This document shows, piece after piece, positions 53,461-62,333 of a DNA stretch of 64,000 bases. The DNA lies in the NCBI RefSeq assembly GCF_001612845.1, contig NZ_BDBF01000025.1:62001-126000 (forward strand), in the 5' to 3' direction. Under the pieces are notes generated by a model that saw only the letters and a program-made list of their open reading frames with translations, did not search any database and was not told the DNA's origin. Both the position numbers and the translations under genes were made by a program. Each line of letters opens with the position of its first letter. The stretch's first letter is position 1. The stretch is from Nocardia elegans NBRC 108235 (lineage in GTDB: Bacteria > Actinomycetota > Actinomycetes > Mycobacteriales > Mycobacteriaceae).

Positions 53461-54729
53461 TCAGGAGGTGAAGCGCGCGTCGACCCAGGCGAGGGCGTCG
53501 GTAAGTGAGGCCTGCAGGATGCCGCGGTGGTCGACGCCGGGGTAGGTCCGATAGGTGACCTGCTGATCGGCCAAGCGCAAGCGGGCGACCATCGCATCCG
53601 TCGCGCGCGGGGGCACCGTCGTGTCGGCGCTGCCCTGCAACACCAGCAGCGGTACGTCGACGCGCTGTGTGCTGGGGTCGTTGTCGGTCAGTACCCGGAG
53701 CAGGGGTGCGGCGTCGCCGAGCGGGCTGAACGCCGCATCGGCGGGCAGGCCGCCCCAGCTGTCCGGTGCGCGCAAGGCGCCGAGGCATCCGGTGTCGGCC
53801 TCGGGCAGCAGGTTCAGTGCGCGCGGGGTCAGGAAGCGGGACGGATCGATGTTCTCGGCGGTCTGCGCGCCGCGAATCAGCAACGGCAGGAACGCATTCG
53901 AGTTGCCGAGCGGGCCGGCCAGGACTTCGCCGGCCCCGACCGTGCTCACCACCCGCTGCGCTCCGATGCCGAATTCCACCTGTGATGCCGGTGCGAGTGC
54001 CACCACACCGCGCAGATCGAGTCCGGGCGCCCAGGCGCGGGCCTGCGCATCGGTGAAGACGGCCGCCTGGCCACCCTGCGAGTGGCCGATCGCCGCCCAC
54101 CGCGTGCCGATCGATGCGTCGAGTTCACGGGCGGCCAGGGCCATATCGGCCACGGCCCGTGCCTCGGTGGTGCCGATCAGGTATCCGTGCGGGCCCGGGG
54201 TGCCGAGCCCCTGGTAATCGGTCTGTGCCACCGCGTATCCGGCCGCGAGCCAGCGCTGCTGTACGTCGCGCACCTGCGCGGTGTAGTCGTGGGCGGGGTA
54301 GTCGGGACCGGTGTCGCGCGAGGGTGCGCAGATATCGGCCACTCCGGTGGTGCCGTGCGCCCACGAGATGAGCGGCCAGCCGTCCGGTGGTGGTGTACCG
54401 CCGGGCACCGCCAGCGTTCCCGAGACGGCGACCGGATGGCCCTGCAGATCCACCGAGCGATAGAGGACGAGCAGATTCCGCGCTCCGGGCAGGCCCGGAT
54501 CACCGGTGATACTGCGGGCCCGGATCACCGAGCCGTGCGGTCCGGCGATCGCCTCGGCGGGTGCGTCGTAGAACGCCTGCCCCTCCGGTACGGCCGTCGC
54601 GCCGGTGGGGTCCGCCGATGCGCCGGCGGTCGCGGCCGCGATCGAGGCCAATGCCGCGACGACCACCAGCGGACCGTGTCGTGCCCGGCGATTGCGGGCG
54701 ATCTTGGTCGGTGTCGAATCGCGAGACAT
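53461..54729 (-). CDS. Secreted lipase of the LIP family
   Basis: The 422-residue product has a signal segment (PLVVVAALASIAAATAGASA) and an alpha/beta-hydrolase of the secretory lipase group: SWAHGTTGVADICAPS, the nucleophile elbow GHSQGGQAA, LQGSADTTVPP with the aspartate and PGVDHRGI with the histidine. The catalytic Ser/Asp/His set is complete. Such enzymes release fatty acids from triglycerides outside the cell. ATG at 54729 gives a normal signal peptide; an upstream frame to 54780 is possible. It is convergent with the SDR. Confidence 0.94.
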   Translation of the reverse strand: MSRDSTPTKIARNRRARHGPLVVVAALASIAAATAGASADPTGATAVPEGQAFYDAPAEAIAGPHGSVIRARSITGDPGLPGARNLLVLYRSVDLQGHPVAVSGTLAVPGGTPPPDGWPLISWAHGTTGVADICAPSRDTGPDYPAHDYTAQVRDVQQRWLAAGYAVAQTDYQGLGTPGPHGYLIGTTEARAVADMALAARELDASIGTRWAAIGHSQGGQAAVFTDAQARAWAPGLDLRGVVALAPASQVEFGIGAQRVVSTVGAGEVLAGPLGNSNAFLPLLIRGAQTAENIDPSRFLTPRALNLLPEADTGCLGALRAPDSWGGLPADAAFSPLGDAAPLLRVLTDNDPSTQRVDVPLLVLQGSADTTVPPRATDAMVARLRLADQQVTYRTYPGVDHRGILQASLTDALAWVDARFTS

Positions 54730-55026
54730 GAGTCCAACATATCCGGGCCGTGTAAAGGCCGACCACCGCGCCGGAATCATTGTGGCTCAACTTGTCTGCA
54801 TTTCGATACCTGCGCGCAACTCGCCGGTTCGACCGTCGTGGTGGGAAGCGTGACGTTGTGCGCTGAAAAATTGCTGATATGACGGTACTGGATGCCCGCG
54901 ACGGCGTGATCCCATTAGCCTGTGCGCCCGCGAATCCGTCATTCATTCGGAACGAACGATGCTGCCTCGCGCTGTCCCCGGTAATCTCGGCGCGGATACC
55001 GCTCGCCGAGACGAAGTGGAGCCACT

Positions 55027-55920
55027 ATGACGGAATCAGCTGACGCGCATACCGCCGACGAACCCGACCGGCCCGTCGTGGTCGGCGTCGACGGCTCGGA
55101 GATCTCCTATCAGGCGGTGGCCTGGGCCGCGGTCGATGCCGTAATGCACGGGCGGCGTCTGGACATCGTCACCTCGGCCAGGCTGCCGACCGGTTTCGGC
55201 TCGGAAGTATGGACCGGTGGCGCCGATTGGGTGCGCGAGGACGGCGAGCGCATCGTCGCCGAGGCGCGCCGGATCGCCGGATTGGTCGAGGGGCCGCTGG
55301 AGATCAATGCCGAGCTGGTGTTCGATCCGATCATCCCGACCCTGATCAAGCGGTCGGAACGCGCCTACCGCGTGGTCGTCGGCAGTCGCGGGCGCGGCGC
55401 CGTCCGGCGGGCGCTGCTCGGTTCGGTGAGTTCGGCGGTGGTGCAGCGGGCACACTGCCCGGTCGCGGTGATTCCCGGAAATTCCGCGACCGACATGGTG
55501 ACCGCGGCGAAGCCGGTGGTGGTCGGCGTCGACGGCACCGAGAACAGTGAACCCGCGATCGGCGTCGCCTTCGACGAGGCGTCGCGGCGGAAGGTGCCGC
55601 TGATCGCCGTGCATACGTGGAGCGATATCAGCCTGCCCGAGGTCGCGGTGGCCGGTTGGGACACAGTGCGCGAATCGGAGCGCGCCGCTCTCTCGGAGAG
55701 TCTGGCCGGATGGCGGGAACAGTATCCGGATGTCGATGTGCGGCCGGTGGTCTGGGCCGACCGGCCGGCTCGGGCGCTGCTCGCCGAATCCGAACATTCC
55801 CAGCTGGTGGTGGTCGGCAGCCACGGCCGCGGCGGATTCACCGGAATGCTGCTCGGTTCGACCGGTCATGCCCTGTTGCAGTCGTCCGAATGCCCTGTGA
55901 TCGTGGTGCGACGGCGGTGA
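55027..55920 (+). CDS. Tandem universal stress protein (UspA)
   Basis: The 297-residue product has two UspA domains, each with the ATP-type loop: GSRGRGAVRRALLGS and GSHGRGGFTGMLLGST. Each starts with a PVVVGVDG strand. Dual-domain Usp proteins in actinobacteria respond to hypoxia, nitric oxide or other stress. The 297-base gap upstream (54730-55026) holds no gene, and no clear DosR-type box was seen. The gene stands alone. Confidence 0.95.
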   Translation: MTESADAHTADEPDRPVVVGVDGSEISYQAVAWAAVDAVMHGRRLDIVTSARLPTGFGSEVWTGGADWVREDGERIVAEARRIAGLVEGPLEINAELVFDPIIPTLIKRSERAYRVVVGSRGRGAVRRALLGSVSSAVVQRAHCPVAVIPGNSATDMVTAAKPVVVGVDGTENSEPAIGVAFDEASRRKVPLIAVHTWSDISLPEVAVAGWDTVRESERAALSESLAGWREQYPDVDVRPVVWADRPARALLAESEHSQLVVVGSHGRGGFTGMLLGSTGHALLQSSECPVIVVRRR

Positions 55921-55965
55921 GACGCACGCCGGGCGACCGACCGGCCGCCCGGCGTCATCCGCCGA

Positions 55966-56484
55966 TCACACCGCCGAGAACTCCAACTCCGGCTCGTTCG
56001 CCGGCACCATGCTCACCGGCAGCGCCGTGAGCCCGCGAATCAGCAAACTCCTACGCCAGATCGGTTCCCCGTACTCGGGGTCGAGGGACAGCTCCGGAAT
56101 CCGGTCGAGCAGCCGGTTGATCGCGATGGTGGCCGCCATCCGGGCCAGTGCGGCGCCGAGACAGAAGTGGATGCCGTGCCCGAAGGCGATATGCCGATTG
56201 TCCGCACGATCGACGTCGATCCGATCCGGGTGGGTGAAGCGGTCCGGATCGCGGTTGGCGGCCGCGAGCGAGATCATGATGAATGCGCGGGCGCCTATCT
56301 CCCGGCCACCCAGCACGATCGGCCGGGTGGTGTAGCACGCGGTGGCCAGGTGCACCGTGACCGTAGTTTCGTGCCCGGCCGCCAGCAGCAGCAACGGCAT
56401 AGAGATCAGCTCGCTCCGGTCTAGCCGGCCACCGTCCTCCTCGGCGATGATCAGTTCCGAGAGCAGATCGTCCGGCGGCGCCAT
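55966..56484 (-). pseudogene. Cytochrome P450 remnant
   Basis: Only the C-terminal part of a P450 is left. It opens in the region just before the I-helix (PPDDLLSELIIAEEDGGRLDRSELISMPLLLLAAGHETTV) and then jumps directly to VHLATACYTTRPIVLGGREIGA. The K-helix with EXXR is missing. The heme loop FGHGIHFCLG is intact. The first two-thirds are absent. An ATG at 56484 could still start a 172-residue product, but it could not be a functional P450. A palindrome like that before mce sits at 56509-56524, just ahead. Confidence 0.85.
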
Positions 56485-56508
56485 CGAGCCGTTCGTTCCC
56501 TTCCGGAT

Positions 56509-56524
56509 GGTAATAGCTATAGCG
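56509..56524. promoter_or_regulatory. Partial copy of the mce palindrome beside the P450 remnant
   Basis: GGTAATAGCTATAGCG matches 13 of 16 bases of the palindrome at 40833-40848 with the same AATAGCTAT core. It lies 25 bases before the ATG of the P450 remnant, so the P450 and the mce operon may have answered to the same regulator. Confidence 0.55.
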
Positions 56525-56724
56525 CATTATTTCGGTTCGGTAGTGTCATAGCCGATGCGTTATCCGCATGATTGCCGAGAGCGCGCCCGAGTCGGTTCGA
56601 TAACCAAGATCGCTCGTGAATTGCAAGTAGCGCCTCCCATCGCTGGGAGTGGCTTCCGGTTGTGCGACGAGGCAAGTGCTGGCATCGTTTTCCCCGCGGG
56701 ACAGCAGCGGGCGTGAGGGATGTG

Positions 56725-57525
56725 ATGAGTTCTGAATCCAACCGGCCGCCCGGGCACGCGCCGCAACCGTTCGGGCCGCCGGTGGGCTCCGCCGATTGGT
56801 ATTCGCCGCCCCGTCCGCCGCAGCCGCCTCAGCTGCGCGATTCGCGTCCCGCGGCCTCGCCGCCGCGGATCGTCCGGCGCCCGCCCGAGTCGCCGGAATG
56901 GGCAATCGATCCCGATGCCATCCAGCTCGCACTGGGCCCGGCCACTCGTCCGCCGCGCCGGCCCCGTGGCCGCAAATGGTGGATCGCCGCATCGGCTACC
57001 GTCGTCGTGCTCGCGCTGGTCGGTGGCGGAATCGCGCTGGCCGTCACGGCCACGCGAAAGGAACCGGGTACCGCCGCCGCGATCGTGACCTCGACGGCCT
57101 CTGCTCCGGCCGGCTCCGCCGAAACGTCCGCCCCCGCTCCTGGGCCGCAGACTCCGGCATGCCCGGCCGAGGCGCACGACGGCATCGTGGTCGGCAACGG
57201 CGCCGGTGGCGTCACCGACGGGCCGAATTCGATTCTGGGATTCGAATACTCGTACTACACCGAGCGCAGCGGCGAGCGCGCCCAGGCCTTCGTCGCGCCG
57301 GATACCGTCAACGTCGCTCCCGCCGTGGGGCTGCAGCAGGCGATCGACACCGTGATCCCGGTCGGGACCACGTACTGCGTCCACATCACCACGCGCGAGC
57401 CGGAGCTGTTCGATGTGGATATCGAGGAGTACCGGCCCGACGGCGGTCACACGACCTACCGGCAATCGGTGCGCACGGTCGTCCGCGACGGCCGCACCCT
57501 GCTCTACGAGATCCGCGGGCGGTAG
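56725..57525 (+). CDS. Proline-rich single-pass membrane protein, unknown function
   Basis: The 266-residue product has a Pro-rich cytoplasmic N-terminus (to about 92), one membrane helix (WWIAASATVVVLALVGGGIALAV is readable at about 94-117), a Ser/Ala/Pro linker and an extracytoplasmic domain of about 125 residues with two cysteines. The domain resembles nothing I recognise. The layout is common among mycobacterial and nocardial surface proteins. A CTCCCA-TCGC-TGGGAG hairpin at 56634-56649 lies upstream. The start at 56725 is preceded by GTGAGGGATGTG; a GTG at 56722 is possible. Confidence 0.82.
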   Translation: MSSESNRPPGHAPQPFGPPVGSADWYSPPRPPQPPQLRDSRPAASPPRIVRRPPESPEWAIDPDAIQLALGPATRPPRRPRGRKWWIAASATVVVLALVGGGIALAVTATRKEPGTAAAIVTSTASAPAGSAETSAPAPGPQTPACPAEAHDGIVVGNGAGGVTDGPNSILGFEYSYYTERSGERAQAFVAPDTVNVAPAVGLQQAIDTVIPVGTTYCVHITTREPELFDVDIEEYRPDGGHTTYRQSVRTVVRDGRTLLYEIRGR

Positions 57526-57599
57526 CGCCGATCCGGCGGGGCTGTACCGATGCCGCGGGCGCCGGTACGCTGCGAGATGCCGCGCTGAGAGGATGTGCC

Positions 57600-59753
57600 A
57601 TGGATACTCGCATTGTTTCTCGGCAGTGCACCCTGTGTGAGGCGCACTGCGGAATCCGGGTCACCGTCGAGGACGACCGCGTCGTCCGGATCGAGGGAGA
57701 TCCCGACGATGTGCTGTCCCAGGGATATATCTGTCCCAAGGCCACGGCGATGGGTGCACTGCACCACGACCCGGACCGGCTTCGCACGCCGGTACGCCGA
57801 GTCGGCGATCGGTTCGAGCCGATCGGATGGGACGAGGCGTTCCGGGAGATCGGGCAGCGGCTGCGCGAGATCCGCTCCGAACACGGTCCGAGCGCGATCG
57901 GCATGTATCTGGGAAACCCCGCGGCACACAGTTCTTCGGTGCTGTACGGCGTGTTGCTGCGGGTGGCGCTGCTGACCCGCAACTTCTTCTCCGCCTCGTC
58001 GATCGATCAGTTCCCGCAGGAGTTCGCGGCCTGGCGGATGTTCGGATCCAATGTCCTGATGCCGGTCGCCGATATCGATCGCACCGACCGGCTGGTGATC
58101 CTGGGTGCGAACCCGGCCGTGTCGAACGGGTCGGTGACCACCATGCCGAACGCCAAACAGCGCATCAAGCGGGTGCGGGAGCGCGGCGGCACGGTCGTGG
58201 TGATCGATCCACGCCGCACCGAGACCGCGCGACTGGCCGACCAGCACATCGCCGTCGTCCCCGGCGGTGACGTCTATCTGCTGCTGGCCGTGCTCCATGT
58301 GCTGATCGACGAGAAACTGTGCGACGAACGGGCCGTGCGCGCGCGCTGTTCGGGCTGGGACGAGCTGCGCGAGACCGTCGCACAGTGCACTCCCGAACTC
58401 GCGGCCCCGCACGCCGGTGTCGACGCCGAGACCATCCGCGGTTTCGCCCGCGACCATGCCGCGGCCCGCTCGGCCGTGCTCTACGCGCGGATCGGGGTAT
58501 GTCAGCAGGTGACCGGCACGCTCACGCACTGGCTGGTGAACACGATCAACGCAGTGACCGGCAATCTGGACCGGGCGGGCGGCCAGATGTTCGCGACCGC
58601 GCCGGTCGACGCCGCCCGGTACGCCAAGTACCTGCCGATGGGTCACGGGGCGTGGACCGATCGGTCGGGCCGCTACAAGTCCTTCCGATCCGAACTGCCG
58701 GTGGCGGCGCTGGCCGACGAAATTCTCACCGAGGGCCGCGGGCAGATCCGGGCGATGGTCACCTACGCCGGCAATCCGGTGCTGTCGACGCCGCAGCGCG
58801 GGCGCCTCGACGCGGCGCTGGAATCGCTGGATTTCTTTGTAGCCGTGGACATGTACGTCACCGAGACCACCCGGCACGCCGACATCATCCTGCCGCCGGT
58901 GTCCCAGTTCGAGCGCGAGGACGTCAATCTGCTGTTCCCGGTGTTCAGTGTGCGCAACAACCTGCGCTACGACGCCAAGGTTTTCGAGCCGCCGGCCGAC
59001 GGGCTCGAGGACTGGCAGATCATGGCCCGGCTGGTCACCGAGGTGGTGCCGTTGCCCGCGCGACGCCTCACGGGCAGGGCGCTGAACGCGGTATTCGAAC
59101 GACTCTCGCCCATGCGGTTGGCTGCCCTGGGCATCGCGGCCGGTCCGTACGGCGTGCTGCGCCGCGGACGTGCGGGCCTGACGATCACCAAGCTGCGCGC
59201 TTCCGCGGGCGGTGTGGATCTCGGACCGCTGCGCCCGCGCCTGCGCACGCTGATCGGCACTCGCGACCGCAAGGTCCGGTTGGCGCCGCAGGACTTCCGT
59301 GCCGAGGTGGCGAAGCTGCTCGCCGATCTGCCGGCCAGGCCGCGCACCGCGGCCGACGGATACGATCTGCGTCTGATCGGCCGGCGCCACCTGCGCAGCA
59401 ACAACTCCTGGTTGCACAACGTCCCGGCCATGGTGAAGGGCCGCGATCGCTGCACCGTGCTCATGCATCCCGTCGACGCCGGCGCGCGCGGGCTGACCGA
59501 CGGCGAACCGGTCACGGTCTCCTCGCCGAGCGGTTCGATCGTGGTGACCCTCGAGGTCGGCGACGATATCCGCCCCGGCACGGTCGCGATCCCGCACGGC
59601 TGGGGCCACCGCGAACCCGGCGTGGGCTGGCGGGTCGCCGCCTCCCTCCCGGGCGCCAATGTCAACCTCCTCCACGACCCGGCGCTGGTCGACCCGCTGT
59701 CCGGCACGGCCGCGGTCAACAACACCTGGGTCACGGTGAGCGCCACCGCATAG
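57600..59753 (+). CDS. Molybdopterin-dependent oxidoreductase
   Basis: The 717-residue product is of the formate-dehydrogenase/DMSO-reductase superfamily. The N-terminal 4Fe-4S motif has cysteines 10, 13, 17 and 45 (CTLCEAHCG ... GYICPKATA). A molybdopterin domain follows (VILGANPAVSNGS, IDPRRTETARLADQHIAV, YAGNPVLSTPQ, ETTRHADIILPPVSQFERED) and the C-terminal dinucleotide-binding domain (HLRSNNSWLHNVP, VTVSSPSGSIVVTLEVGDDIRPGTVAIPHGWGH). No Tat signal, so cytoplasmic. No partner subunits are nearby. It may oxidise formate, reduce an oxide or act as an unassigned oxidoreductase. Start ATG at 57600 with GAGAGGATG just before. Confidence 0.93.
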   Translation: MDTRIVSRQCTLCEAHCGIRVTVEDDRVVRIEGDPDDVLSQGYICPKATAMGALHHDPDRLRTPVRRVGDRFEPIGWDEAFREIGQRLREIRSEHGPSAIGMYLGNPAAHSSSVLYGVLLRVALLTRNFFSASSIDQFPQEFAAWRMFGSNVLMPVADIDRTDRLVILGANPAVSNGSVTTMPNAKQRIKRVRERGGTVVVIDPRRTETARLADQHIAVVPGGDVYLLLAVLHVLIDEKLCDERAVRARCSGWDELRETVAQCTPELAAPHAGVDAETIRGFARDHAAARSAVLYARIGVCQQVTGTLTHWLVNTINAVTGNLDRAGGQMFATAPVDAARYAKYLPMGHGAWTDRSGRYKSFRSELPVAALADEILTEGRGQIRAMVTYAGNPVLSTPQRGRLDAALESLDFFVAVDMYVTETTRHADIILPPVSQFEREDVNLLFPVFSVRNNLRYDAKVFEPPADGLEDWQIMARLVTEVVPLPARRLTGRALNAVFERLSPMRLAALGIAAGPYGVLRRGRAGLTITKLRASAGGVDLGPLRPRLRTLIGTRDRKVRLAPQDFRAEVAKLLADLPARPRTAADGYDLRLIGRRHLRSNNSWLHNVPAMVKGRDRCTVLMHPVDAGARGLTDGEPVTVSSPSGSIVVTLEVGDDIRPGTVAIPHGWGHREPGVGWRVAASLPGANVNLLHDPALVDPLSGTAAVNNTWVTVSATA

Positions 59754-59865
59754 CCGGCGCGACAGCGCCTACGGCCCGGTATCTTTCGAGCGATCGAACG
59801 CTCTCGGGACGGATGTGGTTGGCTGTACCGTCAGCGGATACGGGCCGATCGACCGGAAGGGTGTC

Positions 59866-60081
59866 ATGGCTGAGGAAGTGCTCGCGGAGATGGTGTCGAC
59901 CGTCTTCCAGATCGTCGCGCACGAGGGTGCGGCGGTGCATGAGGGTGACACCCTGGTCCTGCTGGAATCGATGAAGATGGAGATCCCGGTGGTGGCCGAG
60001 TCGGACGGAACCGTGGCCTCGATCAATGTGAAACCCGGCGACGTCCTCCAGAAGGGCGATCTGATCGCCGTCATCTCGTAG
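59866..60081 (+). CDS. Small biotinyl/lipoyl-domain carrier protein (TB7.3-like)
   Basis: The 71-residue protein is a single biotinyl domain with E-S-M-K-M at 34-38; K37 is the attachment site. It is like mycobacterial Rv3221c (TB7.3), a biotinylated protein of unclear partner. GGAAGGGTGTC precedes the ATG at 59866; the frame extends to 59815 without a ribosome site. It is followed by pdtaS as in Mycobacterium tuberculosis. Confidence 0.93.
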   Translation: MAEEVLAEMVSTVFQIVAHEGAAVHEGDTLVLLESMKMEIPVVAESDGTVASINVKPGDVLQKGDLIAVIS

Positions 60082-60135
60082 CTTCGGCCGCGACACGACT
60101 TCGGCCCGCGGGCGCGTGCCGTAGCCTTTGTTTCC

Positions 60136-61650
60136 GTGTCCACTCTTAGTGATCTGCTCGCCGAACACACCGATCTCCCCGGTGCGGCGGTGGATCATCT
60201 GCAGCGCGTGGTGGGGGATTGGCAGCTACTGGCCGATCTGTCGTTCGCCGATCTGCAACTGTGGGTCGGCATCGGCCCGGTGACCGACGGGGCCGATGTG
60301 GTGTGCGTCGCCCAGTGCCGGCCCACGACCGCCCCGACGGTTCAGCCCGACGATCTGGTCGGGTCGCTGGCCTCCCGCCAGGATCACCCGCAGATCTTCC
60401 AGGCCCTGAGCTCGGGCGAGATCGTGCGCGTCGAGGGCGACGGCGAATCCACCGGCGTCTACCACCCGACCCCCGCACGAGTCATCCGCGAGGGTATTCC
60501 GGTGCGCTGCGGCACCGACGTCATCGCCGTGCTGGGCCGCGATACCGATATGCAGCGCTCGAAGGTCCGCGGCAGCCTCGAACACGCCTATATGAGCTGC
60601 GCCGACGATCTGTGCCAGATGATCGCCGACGGCACCTTCCCGACGCTGGAGGACCGCACCGGCTCACATTCCAGTCCGCGCGCCGGGGACGGCTTCATCC
60701 GTCTCGACACCGACGGCCTGGTCGTCTACGCCAGCCCGAACGCGCTGTCGGCGTATCACCGCATGGGCCTGCAGAGCGAATTGGCCGGACAGGATCTGGC
60801 CCAGTCGACCCGTTCCCTGATCACCGATCCGTTCGACGCGCAGGAGGTCGTCAGCGACATCCAGGCCGCGCTGGCCGGCAAATCGGGCCGGCGGATGGAG
60901 GTCGAGGCGCGCGGTGCGACCGTGCTGCTGCGCACGCTGGTGCTGCGCCCGCACGGTGAACTGGCGGGGGTCGCGGTTTTGGTCCGCGATGTCACGGAGG
61001 TCAAGCGCCGCGACCGGGCGCTGCTGTCCAAGGACGCCACCATCCGCGAGATTCATCACCGGGTGAAGAACAACCTGCAGACCGTCGCCGCGCTGCTGCG
61101 CCTGCAGGCCCGCCGCACCGAGAACGAGGAGGCCCGCGTGGCGCTCACCGAATCGGTGCGCCGCGTCACCTCCATCGCCTCCGTGCACGAAATGCTGTCG
61201 ATGTCGGTGGACGAGGAGGTCGACCTCGACGAGGTGGTGGATCGCCTGCTGCCGATCATGGCCGATGTGGCGACCGTGCACACCGCCCGCATCAAGGTCC
61301 GCCGCGACGGTTCGCTGGGAGTTTTCTCGGCCGAACGCGCGACCCCGTTGGTGATGGTGCTGACCGAATTGGTGCAGAACGCCATCGAGCACGCCTTCGA
61401 TGCCGGCGAAAACGGAACTGTCACAATACGTTCCGAGCGCTCGGCGCGCTGGCTGGACGTCATCATCAGCGACGACGGGCGCGGGTTGCCGGAGGGATTC
61501 AGCCTGGAGGGTTCCGATCGGCTGGGATTGCAGATCGTGCGCACTCTGGTCACCGCGGAACTCGGGGGCTCGATCGGTTTGCATCCGGGCGCCGATATCG
61601 GCACCGACGCGGTGCTGCGGGTGCCGCTGGGCCGTCGCAACTCACGCTGA
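60136..61650 (+). CDS. pdtaS: Sensor histidine kinase PdtaS
   Basis: The 504-residue cytosolic kinase has a GAF-like N-terminus, a PAS-like middle domain, then the HisKA_2 dimerisation motif EIHHRVKNNLQT (H307/H308) and an HATPase with LTELVQNAIEHAFD and DDGRGLPEG. It matches Rv3220c PdtaS, partner of the RNA-binding response regulator PdtaR. The GTG start is at 60136. No response-regulator gene is adjacent, as in mycobacteria. The whiB1 gene on the opposite strand ends 194 bases further on. Confidence 0.96.
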   Translation: MSTLSDLLAEHTDLPGAAVDHLQRVVGDWQLLADLSFADLQLWVGIGPVTDGADVVCVAQCRPTTAPTVQPDDLVGSLASRQDHPQIFQALSSGEIVRVEGDGESTGVYHPTPARVIREGIPVRCGTDVIAVLGRDTDMQRSKVRGSLEHAYMSCADDLCQMIADGTFPTLEDRTGSHSSPRAGDGFIRLDTDGLVVYASPNALSAYHRMGLQSELAGQDLAQSTRSLITDPFDAQEVVSDIQAALAGKSGRRMEVEARGATVLLRTLVLRPHGELAGVAVLVRDVTEVKRRDRALLSKDATIREIHHRVKNNLQTVAALLRLQARRTENEEARVALTESVRRVTSIASVHEMLSMSVDEEVDLDEVVDRLLPIMADVATVHTARIKVRRDGSLGVFSAERATPLVMVLTELVQNAIEHAFDAGENGTVTIRSERSARWLDVIISDDGRGLPEGFSLEGSDRLGLQIVRTLVTAELGGSIGLHPGADIGTDAVLRVPLGRRNSR

Positions 61651-61760
61651 AAGCGTCCCGCGCAAGCACCGCCACTCGCGGAAATCGGATAAGTCCGAAT
61701 CGCCGTCGGACGGTTATGTGAAATAGGGCGGGAAAACAATCCGGCAACAAAAACAGTGAA

Positions 61761-61785
61761 GCCCGGCACCTTTCCGGTGCCGGGC
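61761..61785 (-). terminator. Intrinsic terminator of whiB1
   Basis: A 10-bp perfect stem GCCCGGCACC/GGTGCCGGGC with a 5-base loop lies between pdtaS and whiB1. On the minus strand it is followed by CACTGTTTTTGTTG, a T-rich stretch, so it is best read as the end of whiB1. It may also stop pdtaS transcripts. Confidence 0.85.
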
Positions 61786-61844
61786 CGAAATGCGTTACCG
61801 GTCGAGGCTGTGCGGTTTACTACGAGCCGGTAACGCCGCGCGTC

Positions 61845-62099
61845 TCAGACGACGCTGCGAGTGCGGGTGCGGGCGTTGCGCCGCTTCAGCGCCCGACGTT
61901 CGTCTTCGCTCATACCACCCCACACGCCGGCATCCTGCCCGGAGGACAGGGCCCAGGACAGGCAGTCGGCGGTCACGGGGCAGCGGGCGCAGACCAGCTT
62001 GGCATCGGCAATCTGCGCGAGCGCCGGACCACTGTTACCCACCGGGAAGAACAGCTCGGGGTCCTCGTCGCGACAGATGGCCTTGTGGCGCCAGTCCAT
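61845..62099 (-). CDS. whiB1: Iron-sulfur transcription factor WhiB1
   Basis: The 84-residue product has the four cysteine ligands C9, C37, C40 and C46 of the 4Fe-4S cluster, the GVWGG turn and a basic C-terminal tail (ALKRRNARTRTR), the same spacing as mycobacterial WhiB1. WhiB1 binds the primary sigma factor, is essential in Mycobacterium tuberculosis and its cluster reacts with nitric oxide. AAAGGAGCAGAGG precedes the ATG at 62099. A CRP-like box is upstream at 62188. Confidence 0.97.
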   Translation of the reverse strand: MDWRHKAICRDEDPELFFPVGNSGPALAQIADAKLVCARCPVTADCLSWALSSGQDAGVWGGMSEDERRALKRRNARTRTRSVV

Positions 62100-62187
62100 T
62101 CCTCTGCTCCTTTGCATGGGCGCCGCAAGGCGCCGCTGGTTTGTGGTCCGTTCACTTGTGCGTCTCGAATGTTTCCGCACGGTTGCT

Positions 62188-62203
62188 TGTGAATGCTTTC
62201 ACG
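62188..62203 (-). promoter_or_regulatory. CRP-type site upstream of whiB1
   Basis: TGTGA-ATGCTT-TCACG (plus strand) fits the CRP consensus TGTGA-N6-TCACA with one mismatch, 89-104 bases before the WhiB1 start. In Mycobacterium tuberculosis the whiB1 promoter is bound by a cAMP-dependent CRP. Near the start codon, two GGCGCC blocks separated by GCAA (62119-62134) can form a small hairpin in the leader. Confidence 0.7.
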
Positions 62204-62333
62204 AACACCGTAGATGTCAATAGCCTTCGGGTGCACCGTGGGGAAGCTCACGCTCTAAAGCCCTGAAAAGCCGGGCCTGCGGAGTCCTTTGTACTCGCTT
62301 GTGCTGGTTTCCGCAGCGCAACTGCGATGTTTC

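Noticed and set aside
54730..55026. Dormancy (DosR) box before the universal stress protein
   Set aside because: No sequence near the TTSGGGACT pattern was found.
56796..57599. Upstream extension of the molybdopterin oxidoreductase frame
   Set aside because: This part is Arg-rich noise in the frame shifted from the membrane protein at 56725. The ATG at 57600 begins right before the Fe-S motif.
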